Positions 18,901 to 26,757 are shown, counted from the stretch's first letter. The stretch is DNA of 64,000 bases from Catellatospora citrea (GCF_003610235.1 NZ_RAPR01000001.1:558001-622000); one strand, 5' to 3'. The notes: a model not told the origin generated them from the sequence alone. Translations and numbers: made by a program.

Positions 18901-20143
18901 CCAGGCGGTCGAGGCCGCGCCGCAGGACCCGGCGGCCCTGCTCGGGCTCAGCGCGGCGCTGGACGGGCAGGCGCGGCTCCTGCACCGGCTCGGCGACACC
19001 CCTCAGGCGCGGACCTACTACGAGCAGGCCCTCGCCATAGATCTCGGGCTGTCCGAAGCCGAGCCGGACGACGTGACGTACCAGCGCAACCTTGCCCTGA
19101 GCCTGGAGAAGGTCGCCCGGCTGGCCCTGGACAGCGCGGACACCGGTGCGGCACTGGACGCGGCCCGACAGGCCCTGCAGATCCGGCAGCGCCTGGCCGA
19201 CGCCGCACCCGGCGAGCCGGCGCTGCAGCGCGACCTCAGCGCGTCCCTGGACACCGAAGCCGCGGGCCGACGCGCCGCAGGCGACACCGCCGGAGCCCGG
19301 CGCCTGGTCGAGCAGGCCATGGGGATCCGGCGGCAGCTGGTGGAGGCCGACGAGGGCAACGCGGTCCTGCTCGACGACCTGCTCGACAGCCTCGGCGACC
19401 TCGCCGACCTCCTCGGATTCGCCGGCCCGGACACCGAACCGGCCCGGCAGCTGACGGCGGAGGCCGCGTCGGTCGCGGCCGCGCTCGTCGAGGCCGACCC
19501 GAGCAGCGTCGCGTTCCGGCGCAAGCTGCTCGCCTCCCACTGGCGGCTCGGTGCCATGGACCTCGCCGCCGCGGACCTGTCCTGCGCACAGGAGCATTTC
19601 GTGAGCGCGCTGGCGCTGGCCCAGCAACTGGCCGACACGGACGCGGACAGCATCGACGCGCAGCGCGACCTGGGCACGACCTGGCAGCGCATGGCCGACT
19701 ACGCCCTCGCGAACGGCCGGCCGGAGGAAGTCCGCGGCCACCTCGAACGGGCCCTCGAGATCGCGCAGGGCCTGGTCCACCGGCTGCCCCGGCACAGCCG
19801 GCTACACCACGACCTGGCCGCATCCTGCCTGCGCCTGGGTGACTGGATGCGCGACATGGGCGACCCGGTGGCAGCCCGCGCCCTGTTCCGGCAGGCGCTG
19901 GCCAGCCGCCGGCGTCAGGCCGTGCTCGACCCCGGCGGCACCGCGGCCCTGTGGGGTCAGGCCGAGGTGCATGAGCGCCTGGCGGAGCTGGCGCACACGG
20001 TCGGGCATCCCGGCCGGGCACGAAAGCATTGGCAGGACGCGCTCACGCTCGCCGAGCAGGCCCACGTGGCGGCGCCGACCGATGCCGGGCAGGAGCAGGT
20101 CGCGCGGTATCGGGCGCGGCTCGACGCGATGCCAGTGCGCTGA
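15926..20143 (+). CDS. SEFIR(TIR-like)-CHAT-NTPase-TPR STAND protein
   Basis: The 1405-aa protein has four parts. Residues about 22-160 form a TIR/SEFIR-like domain (HVVISYAPDDAGHVEAVRDL, VLPVVLPGG). Residues about 300-530 form a CHAT caspase-like protease domain with His377 (LHLSAHG) and Cys419 (LSSCGG). Residues about 545-880 form an NB-ARC/AAA module with Walker A GAAGIGKT (Lys580) and Walker B LLIVFDDFE (Asp651/652). Residues about 930-1400 are TPR repeats. This is the plan of STAND immune proteins: TPR senses, the NTPase oligomerises, and the CHAT and/or TIR-like domain acts. The ATG at 15926 has GGGAG seven bases upstream; the longer frame from 15767 lacks a ribosome site. It stands alone and is followed by a strong hairpin. 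Target and substrate are unknown. Confidence 0.85.
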   Translation: MSSTSLGGGATPPVGHEPAVDRVQAGHVVISYAPDDAGHVEAVRDLWILLRAAGVDARLATTSVSSPAELQGAAAVVVVGSPLYREVAAAEPAGEHTQLWQAARSIEELAGGAEKSAAVLPVVLPGGAAGHLPAFLSAHTAPLFRLRTLSRRGVAALVGALHERCGSADPTPRHELRLAVSVADGRVRCATTLSGTLLCERDELLPFGRDEVWSLLDLPDAQTRLARLGQRLSEALFDADCLDQLTTLVTKSAEGTVVDIVIEADGAAHELPFELIQLTDQQVLATVDGVRLTRTVTGVPAQALAPSPGPLKILVAVGAPEVTENPALDVEAEMQAIVGVVGGLGRAEVTILETAGPQEIAEALRRDAYHVLHLSAHGSPYGVELEDRDGNAVDVQAEDLVRALRRGGRVLPLIVLSSCGGASDADAGLAVTLLRHGAERVIAMQTTVTDVYATGLITRVYRSLAEQNTSVAEALAEARSALFDDAQGNRTPQRPEYAVAALFAAGDGPLWDAATAPEPLSNPTELPGGADVRDLSLGELVGRRALLRTVSRVLRDEVPSGGRAPLVNGVRLTGAAGIGKTALAGRVVNRLRDDVDDPWTIVVQQGLWNPEQLVADLAAAGTDVDGHGDQTHALAAITAALRTRRLLIVFDDFEQNLTTGGAGFVDPGFEQVFTALCGAAERGKILVASRYPVPVEVPLLRAEVPPLGDAELRRMLLRLPALRELSPADRETVLQVADGHPRLLEFVDALLRGGARARLPEVTARLRRLARQERMTLARSAGAAEATRQAVALTARDMLLDDLLGLLSDVERETLLQAAVCRVALSPGDLAFAVRGREASDEEHAATAGHVSRLRDLTLVTGGEAVAVEPWLREALTPLQGVQRLDRHERAAAMCRRIVAEGRADFTTLTEAVRHLASAGRFDELAEFADATLPSLGGQLTVAAFLGDVTPALPDGHAAYPALLGRERDALEATGATTAAAAKGEELVALAAQAVEAAPQDPAALLGLSAALDGQARLLHRLGDTPQARTYYEQALAIDLGLSEAEPDDVTYQRNLALSLEKVARLALDSADTGAALDAARQALQIRQRLADAAPGEPALQRDLSASLDTEAAGRRAAGDTAGARRLVEQAMGIRRQLVEADEGNAVLLDDLLDSLGDLADLLGFAGPDTEPARQLTAEAASVAAALVEADPSSVAFRRKLLASHWRLGAMDLAAADLSCAQEHFVSALALAQQLADTDADSIDAQRDLGTTWQRMADYALANGRPEEVRGHLERALEIAQGLVHRLPRHSRLHHDLAASCLRLGDWMRDMGDPVAARALFRQALASRRRQAVLDPGGTAALWGQAEVHERLAELAHTVGHPGRARKHWQDALTLAEQAHVAAPTDAGQEQVARYRARLDAMPVR

Positions 20144-20148
20144 TCGAA

Positions 20149-20188
20149 CGGGCTGCCCGCCGAAAGCGGACCGAACGCGGGCAGCCCG
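20149..20188. terminator. Perfect 12-bp hairpin between convergent genes
   Basis: CGGGCTGCCCGC (20149-20160) and GCGGGCAGCCCG (20177-20188) are perfect inverted repeats with a 16-base loop. The hairpin begins six bases after the stop of the CHAT-STAND gene and faces the end of the convergent toxin operon at 20286. It is probably a shared terminator. Confidence 0.65.
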
Positions 20189-20285
20189 CACCGAGTTCGA
20201 GCCATGTGCCCACCGGCAGTCCGGTCCGTTGAGGCTCGGACGCCACGGCCCGCCACTGAGCGCTGAAGCCGGTCACCGAGAACGC

Positions 20286-20693
20286 TCAAGCTGCGAGGTA
20301 GAGGTCCAGAGGCTGGTGGGTCTTGTCGTTCCACGCTTTGATCGCCAGGTCTGCCGGGCTCGGGACGTTCAGGACGTCGCGCAGCGTCTGCACCAGCCTG
20401 GACGTCGTGGCGTCGTACTGCGCCGAGGTAGCGGGCCAGGGCAGTTCGAGGTGCCAGTTCGTGTAGTGGGGCACGTCCGGTGGGCTCCAGCCGAGCGCGA
20501 CCAGCGCCGCGTGCTGCTGCTCCGGCACCGGCGGCGCGTGGACCGGGCCGGTGATCGCCTCGGTCAGCAGCATCCGCGGGGTCTGCGCGAATTGCACGCC
20601 GCCGACGCCGTACACCAGGATCACGATGTCTTCGTCGGCGAGGTCGGCCAGGTCGCGGCGCAGCCGGCCGGCGAAGTCGGTCCAGTCGCTCAT
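20286..20693 (-). CDS. TY-Chap-like protein, probable secretion chaperone of the toxin operon
   Basis: The 135-aa protein (MSDWTDFAGRLRRDLADL, then VILVYGVGGVQFAQ) resembles the YbjN/type III chaperone-like fold called TY-Chap, found beside polymorphic toxins in actinobacteria. Such proteins are proposed to bind toxin peptides before export. It is the last gene of a three-gene minus-strand operon; its ATG overlaps the previous stop by four bases. The family call rests on the N-terminal pattern and context. An unrelated immunity protein with a similar fold is possible. Confidence 0.55.
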   Translation of the reverse strand: MSDWTDFAGRLRRDLADLADEDIVILVYGVGGVQFAQTPRMLLTEAITGPVHAPPVPEQQHAALVALGWSPPDVPHYTNWHLELPWPATSAQYDATTSRLVQTLRDVLNVPSPADLAIKAWNDKTHQPLDLYLAA

Positions 20694-21184
20694 AGGGCGC
20701 TCATGTCCAGGTTGTGCCGCTCCTCGAAGTACTTGCGCTCGGCCCAGTGGGCGGTGACCCCCGCGGTGGTGCGGGTGATCCGCACGACGCCGTCGGGCAG
20801 GCGCCACACCTGCGAGGGCGTCTTGCCCGGGGACGACTCCTCGGCGGGGCCGAACACCGCCTCGGCTGCGGCGAGCACCTCGACGAAGCTGTCGTTGATC
20901 GGGGCGGCGTCTTCGTCGACGGCCGGCCAGTGGCTGATGCCCGAGAACCGGATGTCGAGGTTGCGGACCCGTCCGCGGGAGATGTTGATCGTCTGCAGCG
21001 GCTTGCCGAGGTCCCACGTCGCCCGGGCGATGATCGGGCCGTCGGGGACCGAGTCGACGGTGGTCCAGCCCAGGTGCGCCATGAGCGCGGGAACTTCGTC
21101 GCCCGACCAGGCCCACTGCCAGTCGCGCACGACGGTCAGCGTCGCGAGCACGGCGGCGGGGTCGGCGGTCTTGAAGTCGGTCAC
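20690..21184 (-). CDS. DUF6301-like protein of the toxin operon
   Basis: The 164-aa soluble protein begins VTDFKTADPAAVLATLTVVRD and contains WAWSGDEVPALMAHLGW. It resembles the actinobacterial DUF6301 family, commonly seen beside polymorphic toxin genes and probably an immunity or accessory factor; no biochemical role is established to my knowledge. The GTG at 21184 overlaps the toxin stop (GTGA) and its own stop overlaps the next start (ATGA), so all three genes are coupled. The coupling and position immediately after the toxin make it the likeliest cognate immunity protein, by inference. Confidence 0.6.
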   Translation of the reverse strand: MTDFKTADPAAVLATLTVVRDWQWAWSGDEVPALMAHLGWTTVDSVPDGPIIARATWDLGKPLQTINISRGRVRNLDIRFSGISHWPAVDEDAAPINDSFVEVLAAAEAVFGPAEESSPGKTPSQVWRLPDGVVRITRTTAGVTAHWAERKYFEERHNLDMSAL

Positions 21185-24100
21185 TGCTGCTCCTCGGGCT
21201 CGTAGCCGACCAAGCTTATGCTGTCGGCGCGCAGCCGGTCCGGGTCGAGCGTGGCCGTCTGCACCATGATCCTGCCGTCGGGCCGACCGCGTACGACCAG
21301 GCACTCCAGCTGGCCCGCGGTGAGCAGCCCGTGCATGGTCCTGGCGAGGTCCGGGTTGCCTGCCATCACCGGTTGCAGGTAGACGTCGATGGCCAGCACG
21401 CCGCGCACGTACTCCGGCGACGTCTGCTGCGAGTTGATCATCGGTCCGGTGGGGTTGGCCGGATCGGGCACCCAGCGGGTGCCCAGCTCGGCTCCGGCGC
21501 CCTTCTCCTCGATGATGACCACGACCGGCGGGTCCCCCGCACTGACCAGGACACGGTCGAACGTGGCGGGCCTGCCCGGCTCGTCCACCCCACCGGTGAC
21601 CAGGGTGCTGCCCGGATACAGCTGCTCGGTGACGTAGTCGCCGGCGAGCAGGCCGAGCCGTTCGCTGGCCCGGACCAGGTCCCGGCAGATGTCGTGGTAG
21701 TCGTCGAGTGCCTGCTGCAGGGCGATCATCTCGGCCGGGGACAGCACCAGCGCCATAGCCTGCTGGAACTCGTCGGTGTTCTGGTTCTCGGATCCGAACG
21801 TGTTGCGGTCGACGGTGAACCCGGCGGCGGTGATCTGCGGGATCAGCGGCGCCACCTGCGTGGTCCAGATCGTCTCCTTCTGCCTGCTGGTCTGCTGGTG
21901 GGCGGTGACCCCCGCGGCGAACGCGGCGCCGGCCTCGGTGCTGGTGTCCACCGGCAGCGCGACCGCGTTGGGCAGGTCGCTACCCGCCACGCCTTCCGGG
22001 GGCAGCTTGTTGTCGTCGGTGTAGTACTGGTTGTTCTCGTCGAGCAGCTGGCCGTAGTCGTTGCGGTGGGTGCCGACCGGGTCTCCGGGGAAGTGGTGGA
22101 GCCCGTCGTCGCCGAGCATCAGCTCGCGGCGCTGGGTCCGGCCGTCCATCTGCCCGGTGGGGGTGAGGTCGTCGCGGGTGTGGCGCGGCACGTCCGGCGC
22201 GGCGGGCAGGGTGGTGCCCGGGGTGGCCGGTGCGGGGCTGCTGTGGTCCGGGTCGGGTGCCCAGTGGCCGGGTGGGGCGTCGGCGACGGTGAGGGGACCT
22301 AGCTGTGGGTCGAGGGCGAGCCCGTCCATCCGGGTGACGCCGTCGGTGAACGGCGGCCGGCCGAGCCTGGTGCCGCCGTCGTAGTAGCGGATCTCGCCGT
22401 CGTGGTTGATGACGTTGATGACGTGCGCGGTGCCGTCGCTGCGCTGGAAGCACACGATGCCCTGCGCGCCGGGCCGGCTCAGGCTCAGTTCGAGCTGGTC
22501 GAAGCCTGCGGTGACCGCGACCGCCGCGAGGCGGGGGTCCAGTGTGCGCAGATCCGGCGTGAGCTGCTGGAAGTCGGTGCCCAGGACCTGCTGGATACGC
22601 AGGTGCCCGTCCGGCGGTGGTGGCGGGATGCTGCCGTCGGGTGTCGGGGTGCGCCCGGCGGCGACGCGGGGCAGGCCGGCGTAGGTCGACGCGAAGGCCA
22701 GTGCCCGGTCGACGCAGGCGGTGGCGCGGGTCGGGTCGTCCTGCGGGGACACCGGGTCGAATGCTGCGCCCCAGCCGTTGTCCGGTGACACGTGGGGCTG
22801 GAAGGAGCCGTCGGGGTTGCGCGGCAGCGACGCCTCCAGGTCGCGCTGCTGCGCCACCGTCGGCATGGTGTGACCGTCGGGCCGGCCGTACTGCCGGCTG
22901 TCCTCGATTCCCGGGGGCGGGCCGCCGGTGGGCTGCGCGGCCGGGTCGAGGCCGCCGGGTGCGGGAGTGTCGCGGTCCTGGGTGGCCTGCAGCGCGTCGG
23001 TGAGTATCTGCTGGCGCTGCCGCAGGTCGGGGCCGGCTTCGACGTCGGCGTCCGGGTGGGCACGCCGGTCGCCGTAGAGCGACTGGACGGAAGTTTCGGC
23101 ACGTAGACGCACCCTGGCCAGGTCGACCACTCGGCTGCCGAGGTTGCTCGGGCTGAGCGCGTCGCGGTGTGTGCTCAGCCAGTGCATGGCCGCGGTGATC
23201 CTCGCGGCGCGGTCGAGTCTGGCCGCGTCCCTGTCCGACAGCTGTGTGCCGTCGGTCGTGGGCGACGCTCCAGCTGGGTGGGTGCTGGTGCGGCCGTCCG
23301 GCGCGGGGCTCGCGGTGGCCGGGGTTGCCGTGGCGGGGATTCCGGGCGAGGGCGTGGCGGTCGCCGCGGTTCCGGCCGGCGTGCTGACGCTGGTCGGAGT
23401 GCCGGTCGAAGGGCCACCGGTCGTCGGAGCGGCGGCCGAAGGGCTGGTGGCCGTCGGAGTGCCGGTGGAAGGGCCGCCGGTCGTTGGGGTGGCGGCCGAA
23501 GGACTGCCGGTCGTGGGAGTGGCAGTCGAAGGGCTGGTGGTCGTCGTGCTGGCCGCCAGCCCTGTGCCGGCGGGACTCGCCGTGGTAGTGCCGGTGGTGG
23601 TGTGGCTGGTCGATGCAGGCGTGGTGGTGGCCGGTGTTGTGCCCGGAGGGCTCGGCCGGGTGTCGGTCGAGGCCGCGGTGATCCCGCCAGGGTTAGTGGC
23701 GGTGCTGGTGGAGACGTTCGTGGTGGGGCCAGGGCTGGTCGAGGTGCCCGGCGACGGCAGGGATGTCGAGGCGGAGACCGACGTGCCGGCCGTCGCGGTC
23801 AACCCACCGGTGGCCTGCGTCGGCACGCCCGCAAGCGAGGCGGGACCCCGGGTCGTCGTCGCGGAGCCGGCCGATGGGCCCGCGGCGGACCCCGACTGCG
23901 CCGGCGCCGCCTGCTGGCCGGGCGCGGACTGGTTGGCCGCCTGCACGTTGGCGGCGGCCTGCTGCGTAGCGGCCTGCTGGGCGGTCGCGGCCTGCTGGGC
24001 GGCCTGCTGGCCGGGGGGCGGCGCGGTGGCGTCGACGGCGGTCGCCGCGTCGATGCGCAGCGGTCCCGCCGCGGTGGCGTCGATGCCGAACCCCGCCGCG

Positions 24101-25299
24101 ACCGGCGGCGCGATACCGCTCAGCGACGGCCCGTGCGCGGGGCCGCCGCCGTACGACGACGTGGTGGACGGATGCTGGGTGTTGCCGGCATTCGTGCTGG
24201 TCGTGACGGCGGGCTGCTGGCTGGGCGGTGCGCCGCCCGTATCGACCTGGTTGGCGAGCGGCTGTCCGCCGGTGCTCGAGGGATCGGCCGTCAGCCCGGT
24301 CTGCAGGGTCTGGCTGTTTCCCGCCAGCTGGTTGAGGTTCTGGACCTGCGAGTTGATGTTCGCGGTGAGGTTGTCCAGGCCGCTGGTGCCCTGCCCGAGC
24401 ATGCTGGAACGCGCGCCGGACGTGGCCGCCATGCCGACGTCATCCAGGCCGGGGAGGTTACCGGTGGCGAGGTTGCCCGCCACGTCCCCGGCCACTTCGG
24501 CGAGCACGTCGTTGCGCATGTTGCGGACGAAGCCGCCGCCCGGCCCGAGTTTGAGGTTGACGCCCGCGGCCGCGAAGCCGCCCGCGAAGCCCGCGACCCC
24601 GGACATGCCGATGGCCATGCCGTCGAGGCCGTCGCGGTGCCCGTCGGCGATCTGCGCGCTCTGGATGGCGGTCTCGGTGACCAGCTCCTCCAGCGCCTCC
24701 TTGGCGCCCTCTTTGATCATCTTCTTGAGGGCGGCCTTGGTGAGCTCCTTCATGCCCTTCTCGGCGAGCTCCTTGAGCAGCTTCTTGATGATCTGCCGGA
24801 TGGTGTACTGGGTGGCCATCTGCAGCACCGGGATGCCGGCCGAGGCCGCGCCGAAGGTGCAGAACGCCGCCACGATCAGCGCGATGACCTCGATGACGAA
24901 CAGGACCAGCTCGATCCAGAACTCGATCTTCGCGGCCTGGATGTCCTGCCCCGCGGCCTCGACCACCTGGCCCATCACGTCCAGGATCGAGATCAGCTGG
25001 GGCAGCGCGGACTCCGCGGTCGCGCCGAGCTGGTCCCAGCTGAGCTTGACGGCCTCGCCGAGCTGGGTCTGCGTGCCGCCCGCCGCGGACACGGCGTCGG
25101 TCACATAGGCGGCGGCGTCCTGCAGCGGGCCGGACGCCCGGTCGGCGGCCTTGAACCATTCGTCGGCGAGATCCCAGATGATCTCCTCGTTGCCGTCGGG
25201 CCAGTCGGCACCGATGACCCATTCCAGCAGCGGCCGCACCTCCGAGGGCACATGCAGCAGCTCCATCGGATTCGGGATCGGGGAAGGCAGTACGGACAC
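21181..25299 (-). CDS. WXG100-like polymorphic toxin with papain-fold deamidase domain and a second C-terminal domain
   Basis: The 1372-aa protein opens with a CpnT-type WXG100-like helical region (residues about 1-230, WVIGADWPDGNEE, IIWDLADEWFKAA) including a hydrophobic segment near 120-150. It then has a long Ala/Thr/Pro/Ser/Gln-rich linker (about 300-690) with imperfect repeats. A papain-like toxin (glutamine deamidase type) follows at about 810-990, with Cys862 (TACVDRAL), His959 (TAHVINVINHDG) and Asp974 (YYDGGT). A further domain (about 1060-1372) has FDRVLV then VVVIIEEKGAG, resembling a D...ExK nuclease core, which is inference. It is probably exported by a type VII system; no ESX apparatus genes are in the window. 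The GTG at 25299 follows GGAGGGTGGA. Two coupled genes follow. Confidence 0.85.
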   Translation of the reverse strand: MSVLPSPIPNPMELLHVPSEVRPLLEWVIGADWPDGNEEIIWDLADEWFKAADRASGPLQDAAAYVTDAVSAAGGTQTQLGEAVKLSWDQLGATAESALPQLISILDVMGQVVEAAGQDIQAAKIEFWIELVLFVIEVIALIVAAFCTFGAASAGIPVLQMATQYTIRQIIKKLLKELAEKGMKELTKAALKKMIKEGAKEALEELVTETAIQSAQIADGHRDGLDGMAIGMSGVAGFAGGFAAAGVNLKLGPGGGFVRNMRNDVLAEVAGDVAGNLATGNLPGLDDVGMAATSGARSSMLGQGTSGLDNLTANINSQVQNLNQLAGNSQTLQTGLTADPSSTGGQPLANQVDTGGAPPSQQPAVTTSTNAGNTQHPSTTSSYGGGPAHGPSLSGIAPPVAAGFGIDATAAGPLRIDAATAVDATAPPPGQQAAQQAATAQQAATQQAAANVQAANQSAPGQQAAPAQSGSAAGPSAGSATTTRGPASLAGVPTQATGGLTATAGTSVSASTSLPSPGTSTSPGPTTNVSTSTATNPGGITAASTDTRPSPPGTTPATTTPASTSHTTTGTTTASPAGTGLAASTTTTSPSTATPTTGSPSAATPTTGGPSTGTPTATSPSAAAPTTGGPSTGTPTSVSTPAGTAATATPSPGIPATATPATASPAPDGRTSTHPAGASPTTDGTQLSDRDAARLDRAARITAAMHWLSTHRDALSPSNLGSRVVDLARVRLRAETSVQSLYGDRRAHPDADVEAGPDLRQRQQILTDALQATQDRDTPAPGGLDPAAQPTGGPPPGIEDSRQYGRPDGHTMPTVAQQRDLEASLPRNPDGSFQPHVSPDNGWGAAFDPVSPQDDPTRATACVDRALAFASTYAGLPRVAAGRTPTPDGSIPPPPPDGHLRIQQVLGTDFQQLTPDLRTLDPRLAAVAVTAGFDQLELSLSRPGAQGIVCFQRSDGTAHVINVINHDGEIRYYDGGTRLGRPPFTDGVTRMDGLALDPQLGPLTVADAPPGHWAPDPDHSSPAPATPGTTLPAAPDVPRHTRDDLTPTGQMDGRTQRRELMLGDDGLHHFPGDPVGTHRNDYGQLLDENNQYYTDDNKLPPEGVAGSDLPNAVALPVDTSTEAGAAFAAGVTAHQQTSRQKETIWTTQVAPLIPQITAAGFTVDRNTFGSENQNTDEFQQAMALVLSPAEMIALQQALDDYHDICRDLVRASERLGLLAGDYVTEQLYPGSTLVTGGVDEPGRPATFDRVLVSAGDPPVVVIIEEKGAGAELGTRWVPDPANPTGPMINSQQTSPEYVRGVLAIDVYLQPVMAGNPDLARTMHGLLTAGQLECLVVRGRPDGRIMVQTATLDPDRLRADSISLVGYEPEEQQ
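23391..23550 (-). repeat. Imperfect in-frame tandem repeats in the toxin linker
   Basis: Within the toxin gene, blocks coding variants of PTTGGPSTGTPTATSPSAA recur about every 57-60 bases. They lie in a longer Thr/Ser/Pro-rich tract. The repeats are degenerate at the DNA level but conserved in frame and character, consistent with expansion by unequal recombination in a flexible linker. Confidence 0.6.
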
Positions 25300-25393
25300 G
25301 GCTCCACCCTCCTGACCGGACCTCGACACGGCAGCCGAGTCTGCAAGTTATCGCACCGACGGTCACAGCGCAGACCTCGTTCCGTGCGGTGAG

Positions 25394-25415
25394 GCTCACA
25401 GCTAGCAATGTGAGC
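25394..25415. promoter_or_regulatory. Inverted repeat GCTCACA-N8-TGTGAGC between divergent toxin genes
   Basis: Perfect 7-bp arms are separated by eight bases that contain the small palindrome GCTAGC. The repeat lies in the 193-base gap between the toxin operon (minus) and the deaminase-SUKH gene (plus), so one regulator bound here could control both. Confidence 0.45.
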
Positions 25416-25480
25416 AGTTCGCGCCAAAACATCCGGTATGCGTGGCACATCCAGGGTCGGTGCGGCTCCTCCGGCCGCGA

Positions 25481-25486
25481 TAGCCT
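25481..25486 (+). promoter_or_regulatory. Candidate -10 box of a leaderless promoter (TAGCCT)
   Basis: TAGCCT ends six bases before the GTG at 25493, and there is no Shine-Dalgarno sequence. The geometry is the same as upstream of mdcA. This supports GTG 25493 as both transcription and translation start. Confidence 0.4.
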
Positions 25487-25492
25487 CGCCTG

Positions 25493-26752
25493 GTGAGTGT
25501 GTTCACCCGACGCGACGCCGAACAGGTCGCCACCGGCCTGGCACGGTCCAGCAGCGACCCTGCCGGGCCGCTGTGGCGCGGCTGGGTGCAGGAGTTCCCC
25601 GACGCCTTCGTGGTCTGGACCACCCCGGCCGCCGACCAGCAGGCCGCACCCGGCGCCGGCGCGAAGGTCCTGATCGAGCGGTCGACCGGGGCCGAGGCCG
25701 TCTTCGGCTCGATCGCCGCCGAGCAGGCCCACGACCAGTGGCGTCGCGATCCCGGCCGGATCTGCGCGCGCCGCGCCGTCGGCGCCGTGCAGCGGCTGGG
25801 CCGCGCCGGCGGCCTGGACACGTCGCTGACCGTCAGCGCCGTCCTCACCTTCGCCGACGGCCGCAGCGTCACCGCGGTCGGTTCCAAAGTCGACGCCGAG
25901 CCGGTGCACCACCCCCTGGTCGCGGCCTGGCTGCGCGGGCAGCCCGGCGGCATGAAGACCCGCGGCCAGTCCCGGCACGCCGAACTGATCGTGCTGTCGG
26001 ACTGGCTGCTGCGCGCCGACGCCGGCCGCGCCGCCGCCGGACTCGCCCCGACCAGCCTCAGCGAGGCCCGCGACGAACTCGGCCGGGCCCGCGTGCAGCT
26101 CCACCACCTGCGCGACGGGGCGATCCCGCAGCCTGCCGCCGCGACGCCGTGCGCGGGCTGTCTGCGCGCCTGGGTCGACTTCGGCGTGCTCGACGACGCC
26201 CTGCTGCACCTCACCGACCCCATCACCCCGCATCCCCGCAACGAACTGCCCGGCACCCGGTTCCCGGCGATGGTCACGGCGGCGCTCAACGAGGCGGGCT
26301 GGGGAGCCTTCCCCGATCCGGCCGACCGCGTCAGCCTGGCCGAAGCCGTCATCGAGCAGATCGCCGACGAGACCGGCCTGCCCCCGCTGGCACCGGTCCG
26401 CCAGATCTTCGCCGAGTTCGGCCCGTCGCTGCTGATGACCGTGCGCGGCCGCGGCGCCCAGAACTGGATCACCCCGTACCGCATCGGCCACGACGGTCTC
26501 ACCGGCGTCCGTGACGTGCTCACCGACCTGGGCCGCCGCCTGGGCCGGGCGGTGTTCCCGATCGGGCTAGACGACGACGGCGCGGTGCTCGCCGTCGACG
26601 CCGACGGCCGCGTGTTCGCCGCGGACCAGGGCGGAGAATGGTGCTACGGCCACGGTTTCGACGTTGCCGTGACCGCGCTGACGCTGGGACAGTCACCGGA
26701 CCGCGTACGCGAGGACGGCACGATGGAACTGACCGGACTCGGAGGGCTCTGA
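25493..26752 (+). CDS. YwqJ-like deaminase fused to a SUKH-3-type domain
   Basis: The 419-aa protein has two parts. The first (about 90-240) contains the zinc-deaminase pair His162-Ala-Glu164 (SRHAELIVLSDW) and Pro-Cys220-x-x-Cys223 (ATPCAGCLRAW), matching YwqJ-type nucleic-acid or nucleotide deaminases found in toxins. The second (about 255-410, FPAMVTAALNEAGWGAFPDP then VFPIGLDDDGAVLAVDADGRVF) resembles the SUKH-3 immunity fold. Both parts occur in polymorphic toxin systems; together in one chain they could be an immunity-type protein retaining a deaminase, or a self-restrained effector. It is divergent from the big toxin and followed after five bases by the YbaB-like gene. Active-site residues are intact. 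Confidence 0.75.
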   Translation: MSVFTRRDAEQVATGLARSSSDPAGPLWRGWVQEFPDAFVVWTTPAADQQAAPGAGAKVLIERSTGAEAVFGSIAAEQAHDQWRRDPGRICARRAVGAVQRLGRAGGLDTSLTVSAVLTFADGRSVTAVGSKVDAEPVHHPLVAAWLRGQPGGMKTRGQSRHAELIVLSDWLLRADAGRAAAGLAPTSLSEARDELGRARVQLHHLRDGAIPQPAAATPCAGCLRAWVDFGVLDDALLHLTDPITPHPRNELPGTRFPAMVTAALNEAGWGAFPDPADRVSLAEAVIEQIADETGLPPLAPVRQIFAEFGPSLLMTVRGRGAQNWITPYRIGHDGLTGVRDVLTDLGRRLGRAVFPIGLDDDGAVLAVDADGRVFAADQGGEWCYGHGFDVAVTALTLGQSPDRVREDGTMELTGLGGL

Positions 26753-26757
26753 CCGCC

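Noticed and set aside
15872..19795. 1307-aa open frame on the minus strand opposite the CHAT-STAND gene
   Set aside because: It is antisense to a gene with intact catalytic motifs. The product is Arg/Gln/Gly-rich low complexity with no domain, as expected for shadow frames in high-GC DNA.
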